Below, piece by piece: positions 33,739-42,912 of a stretch of DNA of 64,000 nucleotides. Position 1 is the stretch's first letter, and each line of letters begins with the position of its first letter. Below the pieces are notes generated by a model that worked only from the letters and a program-made list of their open reading frames with translations, did not search any database and had not been told where the DNA came from. A program made the position numbers and the translations under genes. Source of the stretch: Nocardia iowensis (GTDB lineage: Bacteria > Actinomycetota > Actinomycetes > Mycobacteriales > Mycobacteriaceae); NCBI RefSeq assembly GCF_019222765.1, contig NZ_CP078145.1, forward strand, positions 2,294,001 through 2,358,000, given 5' to 3'.

Positions 33739-34971
33739 GTGCGTAAACAGATTGTGGCGGCCGCGGTGATGGCGACCCTGCTTGGCTCCTCCGGCGTTGC
33801 CGTGGCGGCGCCCGCGCAGGGATGGGAAGCGGTATGGGCGACGGCCACGATGCGGGCGGGGAAGAACTACACGCCCAACTGGTCCGAGGAAGGCTTCGCC
33901 GATCACACTGTGCGCCAGGTGATCCGAGTTACCAGCGGCGGACCTGCGCTGCGGCTGCGGTTGTCCAACGCCTACGGCACACAGCCGCTTCAAGTGACCG
34001 GCCTGACCATCGCGCGCACGGCATCCGGCGCGGCGATTCAACCAGAAACAATGCAGCACTTGGCTGTTGGCCTCAACCGGTCATTCGTGATCGCTCCGGG
34101 TTCCGAAATCGTCACCGACCCAGCGATCTTCCCGGTAGCGCCGCTGGATTCGCTGACTATCACGATGTATTTCGCACAACCGACGGGGCCATCCACCTAT
34201 CACGCGCAGGCGATGGGGACGAGCTACCGCGGATACGGTGATCACCGCGCCGACGCCACTGCCGATGCCTTCACCGAGACGTCGGTGTCCTACTACTACC
34301 TGTCCGCCATCGAGACAGTCGCTCTGCCCCGCCAGTCGGGTGTGGCCTTGTTCGGCGACTCGATTACCGACGGTTACGGCGCGACACCGGACGCTAGGAA
34401 CACCTACCCGGATGAGCTCGCCGAGCAGCTGACCGCGCAGGGCACGCCGCGGCCGCTGCTGAACCTGGGTATCGGCGGCAACCGTGTCACCGTCGATTCC
34501 CCCACCCTCGGCGACAGCGCGTTGTCGCGGTTCCGGCGCGACGCCCTGGAACAGCCAGGAGTGGGCACTGTCGTGATCCTCGAGGGCATCAACGACATCG
34601 GGCTCGGCGGCGGTCAGGACCGCAACGGTGCGCCGCAGGCGCAAGTGTCCGCCGAACAGCTGATTGCCGGCCATCGCAGCCTGATCCAGCAAGCCCGAGC
34701 CGCGGGCGTCCGGGTGATCGGCGCCACCCTGCCCCCGTTCCAAGGTTCGCGTTACTACACCGAAGAGCGCGAAGCCCGGCGGCAGGCCGTCAACGCCTGG
34801 ATCCGAACCTCAGGCGAATACGACGCGCTCGTCGACCTCGACACGGCGCTGGCCGACCCGGCCGACCCGCGGCGCCTCGACCCCCGCTTCGACGCCGGCG
34901 ACCACCTGCACCTCAACGACATCGGGTATGCCGCGATGGCCGCCGCTACCCAACGTCAGTTGCAGGCTTAG
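33739..34971 (+). CDS. Secreted SGNH/GDSL hydrolase
   Basis: 410 residues from GTG 33739, after AAGGAAGGAA; the frame also opens at ATG 33712 without a good site. Signal peptide VRKQIVAAAVMATLLGSSG...VAVAAPAQ. Blocks I-V of the SGNH fold: GDSITDG (catalytic Ser), GIGGNR, GIND and DHLHLND (Asp-His). A beta domain (residues 30-190) precedes the esterase domain, as in polysaccharide or lipid esterases. Substrate unknown. Confidence 0.92.
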   Translation: MRKQIVAAAVMATLLGSSGVAVAAPAQGWEAVWATATMRAGKNYTPNWSEEGFADHTVRQVIRVTSGGPALRLRLSNAYGTQPLQVTGLTIARTASGAAIQPETMQHLAVGLNRSFVIAPGSEIVTDPAIFPVAPLDSLTITMYFAQPTGPSTYHAQAMGTSYRGYGDHRADATADAFTETSVSYYYLSAIETVALPRQSGVALFGDSITDGYGATPDARNTYPDELAEQLTAQGTPRPLLNLGIGGNRVTVDSPTLGDSALSRFRRDALEQPGVGTVVILEGINDIGLGGGQDRNGAPQAQVSAEQLIAGHRSLIQQARAAGVRVIGATLPPFQGSRYYTEEREARRQAVNAWIRTSGEYDALVDLDTALADPADPRRLDPRFDAGDHLHLNDIGYAAMAAATQRQLQA

Positions 34972-34972
34972 C

Positions 34973-35022
34973 GTGTTGGGGCCGTGGTCGCGGCCCGCGC
35001 CCCGCGGCCACTAGCCCGACAC
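34973..35022. terminator. Bidirectional terminator hairpin
   Basis: Nested stems GTGTTGGG / CCCGACAC and GTGGTCGCGG / CCGCGGCCAC, each with one wobble pair, between the converging SGNH hydrolase and histidine kinase genes. Confidence 0.7.
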
Positions 35023-35086
35023 GATATGCACCTCGCGCCGTCCGGCTTATGCAGACCGCTGGTTACCACCGGCGCTCACGCCCGCC

Positions 35087-36163
35087 TCATGACCGCCTGG
35101 GTAGTTGCACCGTGACGCAGAGCCCGCCGGCGGGGCGCGGGGTGAGGGTGAGGGTTCCGTCGTGTGCCTGGGCGATGCTCTTGACGATGGCCAGGCCGAG
35201 GCCGACACCCGCATGATCACTGCGGATGCGTTCGGTGCCGCGCTGAAACGGCTCGACAAGCGTGGAAACCAGCTGGGGGGTGAGCTTTTCGCCCGTGTTC
35301 TCGACAGTGAGCGCCACGCTCTTGGGGTGGACGCTGGTCGTCACCCGCACGATGCCCTGTTCAGGCAGATTGTGGACGATCGCGTTGTGCACGAGGTTCG
35401 TTGTCATCTGCTGCAGGAGCGTGCGGGAGCCGAGGGTGGGTGCCATGTCGCCGGTAATCTCGATGGTGAGGCCGCGTTTTTCGGCGAGGGGGAGCAGCGT
35501 TTCGATAGCTTCTTCCGCTGTGAGGGACAAGTCGACGTGTTCTCGGGTGAAGGACCGTTGATCGGCACGGCTGAGCAGGAGCAATGCTTCGGTGAGGTTG
35601 ATCGCGCGGGTATTGACGGTGTGCAGGAGGGCGACCAGTTCGCCGGTGTCGCGGCTCGGATCATTGCGGGCCACGTCGAGAAGTGTCTGCGTGATCGCCA
35701 GTGGGGTCCGCAATTCGTGGGAGGCGTTGGCGGCGAACCTCTGCTGTTCGGCATTGTGTGCTTCCAGCCGTGCGAGCATGGTGTCGAAGGCGTCGGCGAG
35801 TTCGCGGAACTCGTCTGTGCGGCCCTCCAACTGGATTCGGTGGGAGAGCGACCCGTTCGCGGCCATCCGGGTGGCGTTCGTGATGCGGGTCAGCGGGGCG
35901 AGCATCCGTCCGGCGAGAATCCATCCGCCTGCGAGACCGAACATCAGCAGGAAAGCCAGCGCCCAGGCTGCTTTCGGGCCGAAGGCGCTCAGCAGTTCGG
36001 CGCGGTTGGGTCCGCCACCTGGGGCCCTGCGAGCGTCCTCGGGCACGTAGCGCAGGAGGAATACCCATACGACCGCAAGCAGTAGGGCACCAGCGAGCAT
36101 GAGGAATCCGGCGTAGCTGAGGGTGAGTTTGAGGCGAATGCTCAACCCCGGTGCCCTATCCAC
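35087..36163 (-). CDS. Sensor histidine kinase (VanS-like)
   Basis: 358 residues. TM1 at about 15-36, a short extracellular loop (RYVPEDARRAPGGGPNRAEL), TM2 at about 65-85, HAMP, H-box FAANASHELRTPLA, N-box NLVHNAIVHN, and G-box AGVGLGLAIV. The small sensor loop and the regulator partner resemble actinomycete VanS. It overlaps the response regulator gene by 8 bases. Given the divergent VanY-like gene, it likely senses cell-wall stress or glycopeptides. Confidence 0.9.
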   Translation of the reverse strand: MDRAPGLSIRLKLTLSYAGFLMLAGALLLAVVWVFLLRYVPEDARRAPGGGPNRAELLSAFGPKAAWALAFLLMFGLAGGWILAGRMLAPLTRITNATRMAANGSLSHRIQLEGRTDEFRELADAFDTMLARLEAHNAEQQRFAANASHELRTPLAITQTLLDVARNDPSRDTGELVALLHTVNTRAINLTEALLLLSRADQRSFTREHVDLSLTAEEAIETLLPLAEKRGLTIEITGDMAPTLGSRTLLQQMTTNLVHNAIVHNLPEQGIVRVTTSVHPKSVALTVENTGEKLTPQLVSTLVEPFQRGTERIRSDHAGVGLGLAIVKSIAQAHDGTLTLTPRPAGGLCVTVQLPRRS

Positions 36164-36839
36164 GCTCGCCTCTCTCGCCTCCTGTGTCGATGCGGTAGCC
36201 GACGCCGGGCACCGTGGCGATGATCCATGGTTCGCCTAGGCGTTTGCGCAAAGCGGAGACTGTGATGCGCACGGCGTTGGTGAACGGGTCGGCGTTCTCA
36301 TCCCATGCTCGTTCCAAAAGTTCTTCGGCGCTGACGACACCGCCTTCGGCAGCGACGAGAACTTCGAGCACGGCGAATTGTTTCCGGGTGAGCGCGACGT
36401 AGCGGCCGTCGCGGTAGACCTCGCGGCGGAACGGATCCAGACGCAGGCCGACGATCTCGCGCACGGGTGGTCTGCTGTGGGCGCGTCTGCGGTCGAGTGC
36501 TCTGAGTCTGAGCACGAGTTCTCGGAGTGCGAAGGGTTTGGTGAGGTAGTCGTCGGCACCGAGTTCGAATCCGGAGGCCTTGTCGTCGAGCCGGTCGGCG
36601 GCGGTGAGCATCAGGATCGGCATCCCGCTGCCGGAGGCGACGATGCGTTCGGCGATCTCGTCGCCGGAGGGACCGGGGATGTCGCGGTCGAGGACGGCGA
36701 TGTCGTAGGCGTTGATGCTCAGCAGCTCCAGCGCGGTGTCGCCGTCACCGGCGATGTCGGCGGCGATCGCGTCCAGGCGCAGGCCATCGCGGATGGCTTC
36801 CGCCAGATAGGGTTCGTCCTCGACGATCAACACGCGCAT
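36156..36839 (-). CDS. OmpR/PhoB-type response regulator (VanR-like)
   Basis: 227 residues. Receiver with DE at 8-9, phospho-acceptor Asp51 (AVLDRDIPG), T in LTAAD and K in LTKPF; winged-helix output ALTRKQFAVLEVLVAAEGGVVS and VGYRIDTG. Start ATG 36839. Partner of the overlapping kinase. Confidence 0.92.
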   Translation of the reverse strand: MRVLIVEDEPYLAEAIRDGLRLDAIAADIAGDGDTALELLSINAYDIAVLDRDIPGPSGDEIAERIVASGSGMPILMLTAADRLDDKASGFELGADDYLTKPFALRELVLRLRALDRRRAHSRPPVREIVGLRLDPFRREVYRDGRYVALTRKQFAVLEVLVAAEGGVVSAEELLERAWDENADPFTNAVRITVSALRKRLGEPWIIATVPGVGYRIDTGGERGERG

Positions 36840-36913
36840 AGACCCTCGATTCTCCCAGCCGGGGGATATCGTCGGCGTATCGAAAATCGCATACGTGCTA
36901 GCAACACCACGCT

Positions 36914-36928
36914 GCCTTCACTGAAGGC
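36914..36928. promoter_or_regulatory. Palindrome adjoining VanY-like start
   Basis: GCCTTCA-C-TGAAGGC (36914-36928) lies directly before ATG 36929 and covers the only possible ribosome-binding site (GAAGG). It could be an operator or a translation-blocking hairpin. Confidence 0.45.
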
Positions 36929-37531
36929 ATGAACCACAGTAGACCAGCACGAACAGCGACTCGCCGGATCCGATCGACCACCCTCGCGGCCCTCGTGGTC
37001 GTCAGCGCGCCGCTGATCGGCGTCTTCGTTTACCAGTCGCTGGCGTCCCTGTCCTCCTCGGGCGCATGGTCCATTCATATTCCGCACGGCGACCACCTGC
37101 CGGACCGCGTGACGGTCTTCGATGACGACGTTCCGTCCGTGGCCAACCTCGATCCCGATTTGCTCGGTGCCCTGCGCCGAGCGGCACGTGATGCTGCGAA
37201 CGACGGGGTCGAGTTCGTCGTCAATAGTGGCTGGCGGTCCCCGGATTATCAGAAGCAACTCTTGCGGGAGGCGGTCTCGAAGTACGGCTCGGAAGCCGAA
37301 GCTGCCCGATGGGTGGCCACCCCCGGCACGTCTGCTCACGTGTCGGGGGAGGCGGTCGACATCGGGCCCATCGAGGCAGCGGCGTGGCTGTCCGCGCACG
37401 GCGCCGAGTACGGGCTGTGCCAGATTTACAGCAACGAACCCTGGCACTACGAACTGCGGCCCGAGGCCGCCGATTACGGCTGCCCGCCCCGGTATGCCGA
37501 CCCCACCCAGGACCCGAGGATGCAGCAGTGA
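36929..37531 (+). CDS. VanY-type D-Ala-D-Ala carboxypeptidase, membrane-anchored
   Basis: 200 residues. N-terminal TM anchor (LAALVVVSAPLIGVFVYQSL) and a peptidase M15/VanY domain with zinc motif SAHVSGEAVDIG (His, Asp) and EPWHYEL (catalytic Glu, His), plus GWRSPDYQKQLL. It removes the terminal D-Ala from peptidoglycan precursors or stem peptides. Divergent from the VanRS-like pair, but no vanHAX genes are near, so this is a cell-wall tuning module rather than a full glycopeptide resistance cluster. Confidence 0.88.
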   Translation: MNHSRPARTATRRIRSTTLAALVVVSAPLIGVFVYQSLASLSSSGAWSIHIPHGDHLPDRVTVFDDDVPSVANLDPDLLGALRRAARDAANDGVEFVVNSGWRSPDYQKQLLREAVSKYGSEAEAARWVATPGTSAHVSGEAVDIGPIEAAAWLSAHGAEYGLCQIYSNEPWHYELRPEAADYGCPPRYADPTQDPRMQQ

Positions 37532-37792
37532 TCGGCACGCTCGGCGTATTCCGGCCCGGATCCGTCGCGGCCGGAAGCGTTCCCGCGAGCCGCTTTACCC
37601 AACCCTCGCTGTTCACCGACGACCCAGCGGCAGCTTCGGCGGCTGCTCCGCGACCTTCGTAGTCTCGCAGCGAGCGACCGGGCCCCAATGGTTCCGAAAA
37701 TCTTCGCGGACAGCGATGAGTTCTCCGACGGTGCTCCGTCCTATCTGTTGAACGCGCTACCAACCCGGCGCGACCGACCAGAAGGACCGGAA

Positions 37793-38230
37793 ATGACCAC
37801 CGCCAACCCCACCGCCAACTTCGCCGACGACACCACCTACCGTCCGGGCAAGGTCCGCAACCGCGTCCTGTGGACGCTGCAGATCCTGCTCGGCCTGTTC
37901 TTCATCATTGCCTCCGGCGGGCCCAAGCTCGTCATCCCGAACACCCTGATGGAGAACGCCCCCGAGAATCTGACCATCCCCCTCGGGCTGCTGATCTTCA
38001 TCGGCGTTGTCGAGGTCGCGGGCGGTATCGGTCTGATGGTGCCACGGCTCAGCGCTCTGGCTGCCGCGGGTCTGTCCGTTCTCACCGTGCTCGCCGCCGC
38101 GACGCAGGCTTTCATCGCCGACAAGCCCGTGATGGCGATCTTCCCGCTGGTGCTCGCCGCGATCTTCGCCTGGATCGCTTACGAGCGCCGCTCCACTATC
38201 ACCGACCTGCGCAACTCGCTCTCGCGATGA
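37793..38230 (+). CDS. DoxX-family membrane protein
   Basis: 145 residues from ATG 37793, after GAAGGA. Four TM segments; LWTLQILLGLFFIIASGGPKL, LLIFIGVVEVAGGIGLMVPRL and LVLAAIFAWIAYERRSTI are DoxX-like. In mycobacteria DoxX takes part in a membrane oxidoreductase complex against oxidants; related proteins are simply annotated as DoxX. A terminator follows. Confidence 0.88.
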   Translation: MTTANPTANFADDTTYRPGKVRNRVLWTLQILLGLFFIIASGGPKLVIPNTLMENAPENLTIPLGLLIFIGVVEVAGGIGLMVPRLSALAAAGLSVLTVLAAATQAFIADKPVMAIFPLVLAAIFAWIAYERRSTITDLRNSLSR

Positions 38231-38248
38231 CAAATCCATAAGTACGAC

Positions 38249-38279
38249 CGGCGATCGGTGGCCCACCCACCGATCGCCG
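38249..38279 (+). terminator. Terminator after DoxX gene
   Basis: Perfect 13-bp stem CGGCGATCGGTGG (38249-38261) / CCACCGATCGCCG (38267-38279), loop CCCAC, then TTGTG. Confidence 0.75.
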
Positions 38280-38724
38280 ATTGTGCGTTCTCGGATCGAT
38301 CGCCCGTCGGGTTGGCGTCGATCGATCCAGCGGCTATCTGGTCCCCAGTGGCATGGTCGTAGGCGGCAATCTTCCCGACAGATGGACCGATCGAATCGCC
38401 GAACGCCTGCGCTGGACCGCCCCGCCCTGGAGCGTGCAGCCCTTCGAATGAAGGTGTACAGATTGCATATTTCGTACTGCAAGTAGACAAATTCCCCTAA
38501 TTGTCCAAATACTGTTCCGTAGAGAGGCATACGGTCAGTACCGTTCAAACCACCGGTGGATCAGTGGATTTCGGTCCGAGTGGGGCACGGAGGCGTCCGT
38601 GGCTCATGGCTCACCGGTGGCGGGCGCCCTCCCGCCGTCTCGGATACCGACGCTGCCCGGAGAAACCTGTGAGGTCTCCGGGCGGCCTCGGCTCTGGCCG
38701 CGAGTTCGCCGCCGGGACGCGCCG
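38280..38724. other. Gene-free stretch with an AT-rich promoter-like patch
   Basis: No gene recognised. Bases about 38447-38535 are strikingly AT-rich for this window and contain TACTGCAAGTA and nearby ATACTG/GTACCG elements, as expected of a regulated promoter, but no credible coding region follows it on either strand before the polymerase gene end at 38725. Confidence 0.4.
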
Positions 38725-40395
38725 TTACTTGGCGTCCCAGTAGCACTCCACCACCGCTGTCGTGAACGGGAACCGCACCAGTGTCGGACCGAAGGCGATC
38801 CGGCCCGCGGCCGCCGCGGCGGCCGCGATCGCTTCGGCAACCACGGTCGCCTCCTCGGCCGGGCAGTGCACGATGACCTCGTCGTGCTGGAAGAAGACCA
38901 GTTCGGCGCGAAGCCCGGCCCGAGTCATCGCATGCCGCAGCCCCGCCAGTACCAGCAGTGCCCAGTCGGCGGCGCTGCCTTGGACCACGAAGTTACGGGT
39001 GAAGCGGCCACGAGCGCGGGCCGCGGCGGTGCTGCCATACCCGCTGGCCTCCTCCTGCGATAGGTCCGCCTGGTCCGGCGCCGCCGCGGACAGCGGCGGG
39101 CAGGTGCGACCCAGCCAGGTGCGGACCAGGCGACCCTGCTCACCGGCCCGAGCCGCGTCGTCGACGTAGGCCACCGCGGCCGGATAACGGCGGCGCAGTT
39201 CGGCCATGTGGGTGAGGGCGTCGCCGGAAGTCTGACCGTAAATGGCGCCGAGTAGGGCGATCTTGGCTTGGGCGCGGTCGCCGCCGAAGGCGCGAGCCGC
39301 CAGATCGGCGTACAGATCGTCGCCGCGGCCCGCCACCTCCATCAGCCCTTGGTCGCGGGAGACTGCGGCGAGTACTCGCGGCTCCATCTGGTCGGCGTCG
39401 GCGACCACCAGAGACCAGCCGGGGTCGGCGCGTATCGCTTGCCGGATCACCTTGGGGATTTGCAGGGCACCGCCACCGTTGGTGGTCCAGCGGCCGGAAA
39501 CCGTTCCGCCGGGCAAATATTCGGGACGGAAGCGGCCGTCGTGTACCCACTGTTCGAGCCAGGACCAGCCGTGGGCGGTGTACAGGCGGTAGAGCGATTT
39601 GTAGGCCAGCAGTGGCGCCACCGCGGGGTGATCGATCTGCTGGAGCTCCCATTTTCGAGTGGAGGACAACGGGATTCCGGCGCGGGCGAAGGCTCTGATG
39701 ATGTCGTTGGGCAGATCTGGCCGGACCCGCACACCTTCCCCGAAGGCCCGCGACACCTCCTCGGCCAACTCGGTCATCCGGCGCGGTTCCCCGCCGGGAA
39801 AGCGCTCACCGAGCAGCTTGTTCAGCAACTCGCGGTGCACGTCCGCGCGCCAGGGGATCCCGGCTCGCGACATCTCTGCGGCCACCAGCATGCCCGCCGA
39901 CTCGGCGGCGAGGAGCAGCCGCATCCGCTCCGGATGTTCGGTCTTCGCCGTACGGGCGATCTGTCCCGCGTAAACCTCCAGTAGCGCGGTGAACTCGTCC
40001 GTGCCTGGCGGCAGCGGTACCGGACCCGACTCGAACAGCGACGGCTGGGTCTCGGCGGCCCGCGCGGGCGCGTCCGGCGGAACGGGCAGGTTGTGCAATC
40101 GCGCCCAGGCCGCCGCCAGCGAGCGGGCCTGGCCCGACTGGCCCTCCTCGTGGCCGATCAGCAGGGCCTCCGCGGCCTGCACGTCGTAGCAGCGCTCGAC
40201 CCGTACGCCTGCCGCCAGCAAGGGTCGGTAGATCTCGGCGGTGGATCGCCAGACCCACCGCTCGACCTGCGGGCGTGCACGCACCGCCTCGGCGAGCGAG
40301 GGTTCGCGCACCACTGGTCCCGCGGGCCGACCGTCCTGATCGAGTGGACACAGACGTGCACCGCCATCGCCCGTCTCCGCCACCGCCCATCTCAT
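38725..40395 (-). CDS. Pol I-like bifunctional 3'-5' exonuclease/DNA polymerase
   Basis: 556 residues from ATG 40395 (MRWAVAETG). N-terminal exonuclease-like domain, degenerate in its acidic residues; polymerase motif A VVADADQMEPRVLAA, motif B RAQAKIALLGAIYGQTSGDA and motif C FFQHDEVIVHC are intact. No 5'-nuclease domain is present, so it is not the housekeeping Pol I but the short family A enzyme found in many actinomycetes. Role probably repair or translesion synthesis. The upstream extension to 40530 looks non-coding. Confidence 0.88.
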   Translation of the reverse strand: MRWAVAETGDGGARLCPLDQDGRPAGPVVREPSLAEAVRARPQVERWVWRSTAEIYRPLLAAGVRVERCYDVQAAEALLIGHEEGQSGQARSLAAAWARLHNLPVPPDAPARAAETQPSLFESGPVPLPPGTDEFTALLEVYAGQIARTAKTEHPERMRLLLAAESAGMLVAAEMSRAGIPWRADVHRELLNKLLGERFPGGEPRRMTELAEEVSRAFGEGVRVRPDLPNDIIRAFARAGIPLSSTRKWELQQIDHPAVAPLLAYKSLYRLYTAHGWSWLEQWVHDGRFRPEYLPGGTVSGRWTTNGGGALQIPKVIRQAIRADPGWSLVVADADQMEPRVLAAVSRDQGLMEVAGRGDDLYADLAARAFGGDRAQAKIALLGAIYGQTSGDALTHMAELRRRYPAAVAYVDDAARAGEQGRLVRTWLGRTCPPLSAAAPDQADLSQEEASGYGSTAAARARGRFTRNFVVQGSAADWALLVLAGLRHAMTRAGLRAELVFFQHDEVIVHCPAEEATVVAEAIAAAAAAAGRIAFGPTLVRFPFTTAVVECYWDAK

Positions 40396-40682
40396 GTCCC
40401 CGAGTCTTGCACCGGGGAGGTCGGTGCGCGTAATGCCAATGCTTCCCGCGCGCCACCGGCTTGGGTGTTTCGGATGCGAAGCGGGCTTTTCTACAGCACC
40501 GCAACAGAACTGGCGCCGGACGCGATACATCGGCTGAGCCGATCAGGCTGGTCGAAACCGAAGGTGCGGGTTAGCTGCGTCGCGGCGGGCAAAACCATAA
40601 AATGTCTACTCGACTCGTGATCCACCGTGCTCGGGTCGTCTGCATCGGCGCCCCGAGATGAGTTGATTCAGGAGGAACCAAG

Positions 40683-41060
40683 ATGCCTGGCGCCAGAAGG
40701 AGGCCTGGTCAGACTATCGGCGCCGCGACCCGTTCGCGTGGGACAGGAGAGTCGGCCGCCGAGTCCAACGGGCCCGACATACTGCAATTCGTTGCCTGTA
40801 ACGATCAGCTACGGCGGCATTTGCTGGATTTCGGACTCCAATTGCACACGGTGCTAGATGATCTCGACCGTCCGGAGACAACGCACGAACACGTTCGGGG
40901 CATCGTGATGGGTCTCATCGATGAGCTGGAAATGCTCGTGCGCGAATCCGCCTTGGCGATGCTCACCCTGGCCAGCGATGGCAAAGCGACGGCATCTCAG
41001 GATGCGCCGACGCCAGCTCAGGCCAGACACACTGACGCCGAAGAGGTTCCCGGCCACTAG
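40683..41060 (+). CDS. Small helical protein, paralogue of 53383-53703
   Basis: 125 residues after GGAGGAA. The central part (residues about 35-93) aligns with the protein at 53383-53703: QLRRHLLDFGLQLHTVLDDL against RLVRNLFDTGLRLDTIRMAF, and both end the domain with AMLTL. N- and C-termini are disordered. No known motif. Its paralogue heads the cheB-cheR operon, so a role in sensory signalling is possible. Stop overlaps the converging YdeI-type gene by CTAG. Confidence 0.75.
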   Translation: MPGARRRPGQTIGAATRSRGTGESAAESNGPDILQFVACNDQLRRHLLDFGLQLHTVLDDLDRPETTHEHVRGIVMGLIDELEMLVRESALAMLTLASDGKATASQDAPTPAQARHTDAEEVPGH

Positions 41061-41623
41061 CTCGCCTGCGCGAGGTCCGCGACGATCTGAGCCAGCTGTG
41101 CGGCCCGGCTGTCCGGCGTGCGCGCCTTCATCAGCCGGAGGAGCAGGGCGTACTGCCGTGTCCGGTCCAGTCGCTCGAAATGGTCGAGTGCCAGGCCGTC
41201 AGCGGCCAACGCGGCGGCCAGGTCGGGTGGGACGGTGGCGTCGCGCTGCCGCTGGTAGGCGCTTGCCCACCGCCCGTCGGCCTCGGCCGCCCGGATCGCC
41301 GCGAGACCGGGCTCGCGCATCCGCCCCGCGGCGATCAGTGCCTCGGCTTTCTCGACATTGACCTGGGACCAAGGGCTTTTCGGTCGCCGGGGCGAATAGC
41401 GTTGCAAGTAGTGCTGCTCGTCGTAGCCCTTGCGATGGCTGTCGATCCAGCCGAAGCACAGCGCGGCATCGAGCGCCTCCCCGATGGTGATCCCCTTGTC
41501 GGCCGCACCCTTCTTGCTGATCAGCAACCAGACCCCGGTCGACCGATCGTGCTCCCCGGCCAGCCAAGCCTCCCACTCCGCCGCGTCGGTGAAGCAAATG
41601 AACCCTGCATCGCACGTCTCCAT
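41057..41623 (-). CDS. YdeI/OmpD-associated family protein
   Basis: 188 residues from ATG 41623 (METCDAGFICFTDAAEWEAWL). Diagnostic blocks: GVWLLISKKGAADKGITIGEALDAALCFGWIDS (in part), RYSPRRPKSPWSQVNVEKAEALIAAGRM (in part), AIRAAEADGRW. This family includes the YdeI/YdhG-type and bacteriocin-protection-like proteins of unknown mechanism. Cytoplasmic. Confidence 0.88.
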   Translation of the reverse strand: METCDAGFICFTDAAEWEAWLAGEHDRSTGVWLLISKKGAADKGITIGEALDAALCFGWIDSHRKGYDEQHYLQRYSPRRPKSPWSQVNVEKAEALIAAGRMREPGLAAIRAAEADGRWASAYQRQRDATVPPDLAAALAADGLALDHFERLDRTRQYALLLRLMKARTPDSRAAQLAQIVADLAQAS

Positions 41624-41717
41624 AAAGCCATCATCCCCAGTTAAGTGCTCACCAAATGAGCACTTTATCGGCGAAGGTGAGTGGCACATGGCAGCGGCGA
41701 AACGCGAGAGCGCCCAC

Positions 41718-42362
41718 TCACGGCTCAGGGTTCGTTGCGTCGAATGCGGACTGGGCGCGCTGGGCCAGGTCGGCGCCGAGCTTGTAGGCCTGGGCCGCCA
41801 GTTCCTGGTGGACGTGCGGGTCCGTGGTTTCGGAGCCGTAGAGGAATTCGATGGATGAGTGGGGGATGGCGGAGTATCCGGCGATGCCGTGCTGCAACTG
41901 AATGGTCATCGATTCCTTGTAGCCGCGGCGATCGTAGGTGCCCTCCCCGACGCCCGCCACTGCGACGAAGTGCAGCTCTTTGATCGCACTGCCGCCGTCG
42001 TGCGCGCTGTTCTCGTAGGCCCAGCCGCGGCTGAAGACCCGGTCGATCCAGCCCTTTGCCAATGCGGGCATGGACCACCAGTACACCGGGAAGAGAACAA
42101 CGACGACATCGGCCGATTCGAGCAACCGGTGCTCCCGCTCGACGTCGGCGGGTACGTCCCCGAGCAGTCGATGGACCGCGAGATCCGCCGCGTTGTACAC
42201 GGGGTCGAAGCCGGAGGCGGTCAGGTCATGTGTTGTGGCAGTGGTACTTCCGTCTGCTCGGATACCTTGCTCGACCGCTCGGGTGATAGCCCAGGTGGCG
42301 GACTCGTGATCGGGGTGCGAGACCACGAGCAGTACGTTCGGTCGGCGCTGTTCGTTCGTCAT
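41718..42362 (-). CDS. NAD(P)H dehydrogenase (quinone)/flavodoxin-like fold protein
   Basis: 214 residues from ATG 42362. FMN/FAD-binding VVSHPDHESATWAITRAV, VVVLFPVYWWSMPALAKGWIDRVFSRGWAYE (in part) and VAVAGVGEGTYDRRGY; the layout matches the NQO1/MdaB family of two-electron quinone reductases. Divergent from a MerR regulator with an operator palindrome in the 49-base gap; probably induced by electrophiles or quinones. Confidence 0.9.
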   Translation of the reverse strand: MTNEQRRPNVLLVVSHPDHESATWAITRAVEQGIRADGSTTATTHDLTASGFDPVYNAADLAVHRLLGDVPADVEREHRLLESADVVVVLFPVYWWSMPALAKGWIDRVFSRGWAYENSAHDGGSAIKELHFVAVAGVGEGTYDRRGYKESMTIQLQHGIAGYSAIPHSSIEFLYGSETTDPHVHQELAAQAYKLGADLAQRAQSAFDATNPEP

Positions 42363-42379
42363 GCGGCCAAGGTAAAGTA

Positions 42380-42399
42380 TGACACTAACGTCAATGTCA
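42380..42399. promoter_or_regulatory. MerR operator
   Basis: TGACA (42380-42384), 10 bases, TGTCA (42395-42399), in the divergent promoter between the quinone reductase and MerR genes. Confidence 0.6.
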
Positions 42400-42411
42400 A
42401 GGAGAAGGTCA

Positions 42412-42774
42412 GTGCGGATCAGCGATCTGAGCCGGATCACCGGCGCGAGCCCGCGGATGCTGCGGCATTACGAGAATGCCGGGGTGCTGACCCCGCAGCG
42501 CGACCCCAACGGCTACCGCCATTACCGCGAAGAAGACGTCAAGACGGTGCACGATATTCGCTGCCTGCTCGCCTCCGGCCTCTCGCTGTCGGAAGCGGCA
42601 ACGCTGATCCACATCGCCTGCACCGCCCCGCAAAACGCCTCCGACCAGGACCGCGACGACGTGCTAGCGCAACTCGACGAGCGCACCCGTCAGCTGGATG
42701 CCGGAATCGAACGCCTCCTCGCCGAAAAGGCCAACCTCCGCAAACTCCGCTCGGACATCACCTCCGCCCGCTGA
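42412..42774 (+). CDS. MerR-family regulator
   Basis: 120 residues from GTG 42412, after AAGGAGAAGG. MerR winged helix ISDLSRITGASPRMLRHYENAGVL, GYRHYREEDVKTVHDIRCLLASG; then a coiled coil (LDERTRQLDAGIERLLAEKANL). No metal-binding cysteines near the dimer helix except one in HIACTAP, so an organic or redox inducer is more likely than a metal. Confidence 0.92.
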   Translation: MRISDLSRITGASPRMLRHYENAGVLTPQRDPNGYRHYREEDVKTVHDIRCLLASGLSLSEAATLIHIACTAPQNASDQDRDDVLAQLDERTRQLDAGIERLLAEKANLRKLRSDITSAR

Positions 42775-42912
42775 CCGGCGGTCCACCGTTCTGCGGACGT
42801 GCGAAGCGGTGATGTCTCGTAGTGTGGGTTACGGACTGCCCACTTGCCGCGGTCCTGAGCCGCGCTGCACGCCCGCGCGACGAGGGGCGCGGCCGAGCCG
42901 AGCGCGAGGACC

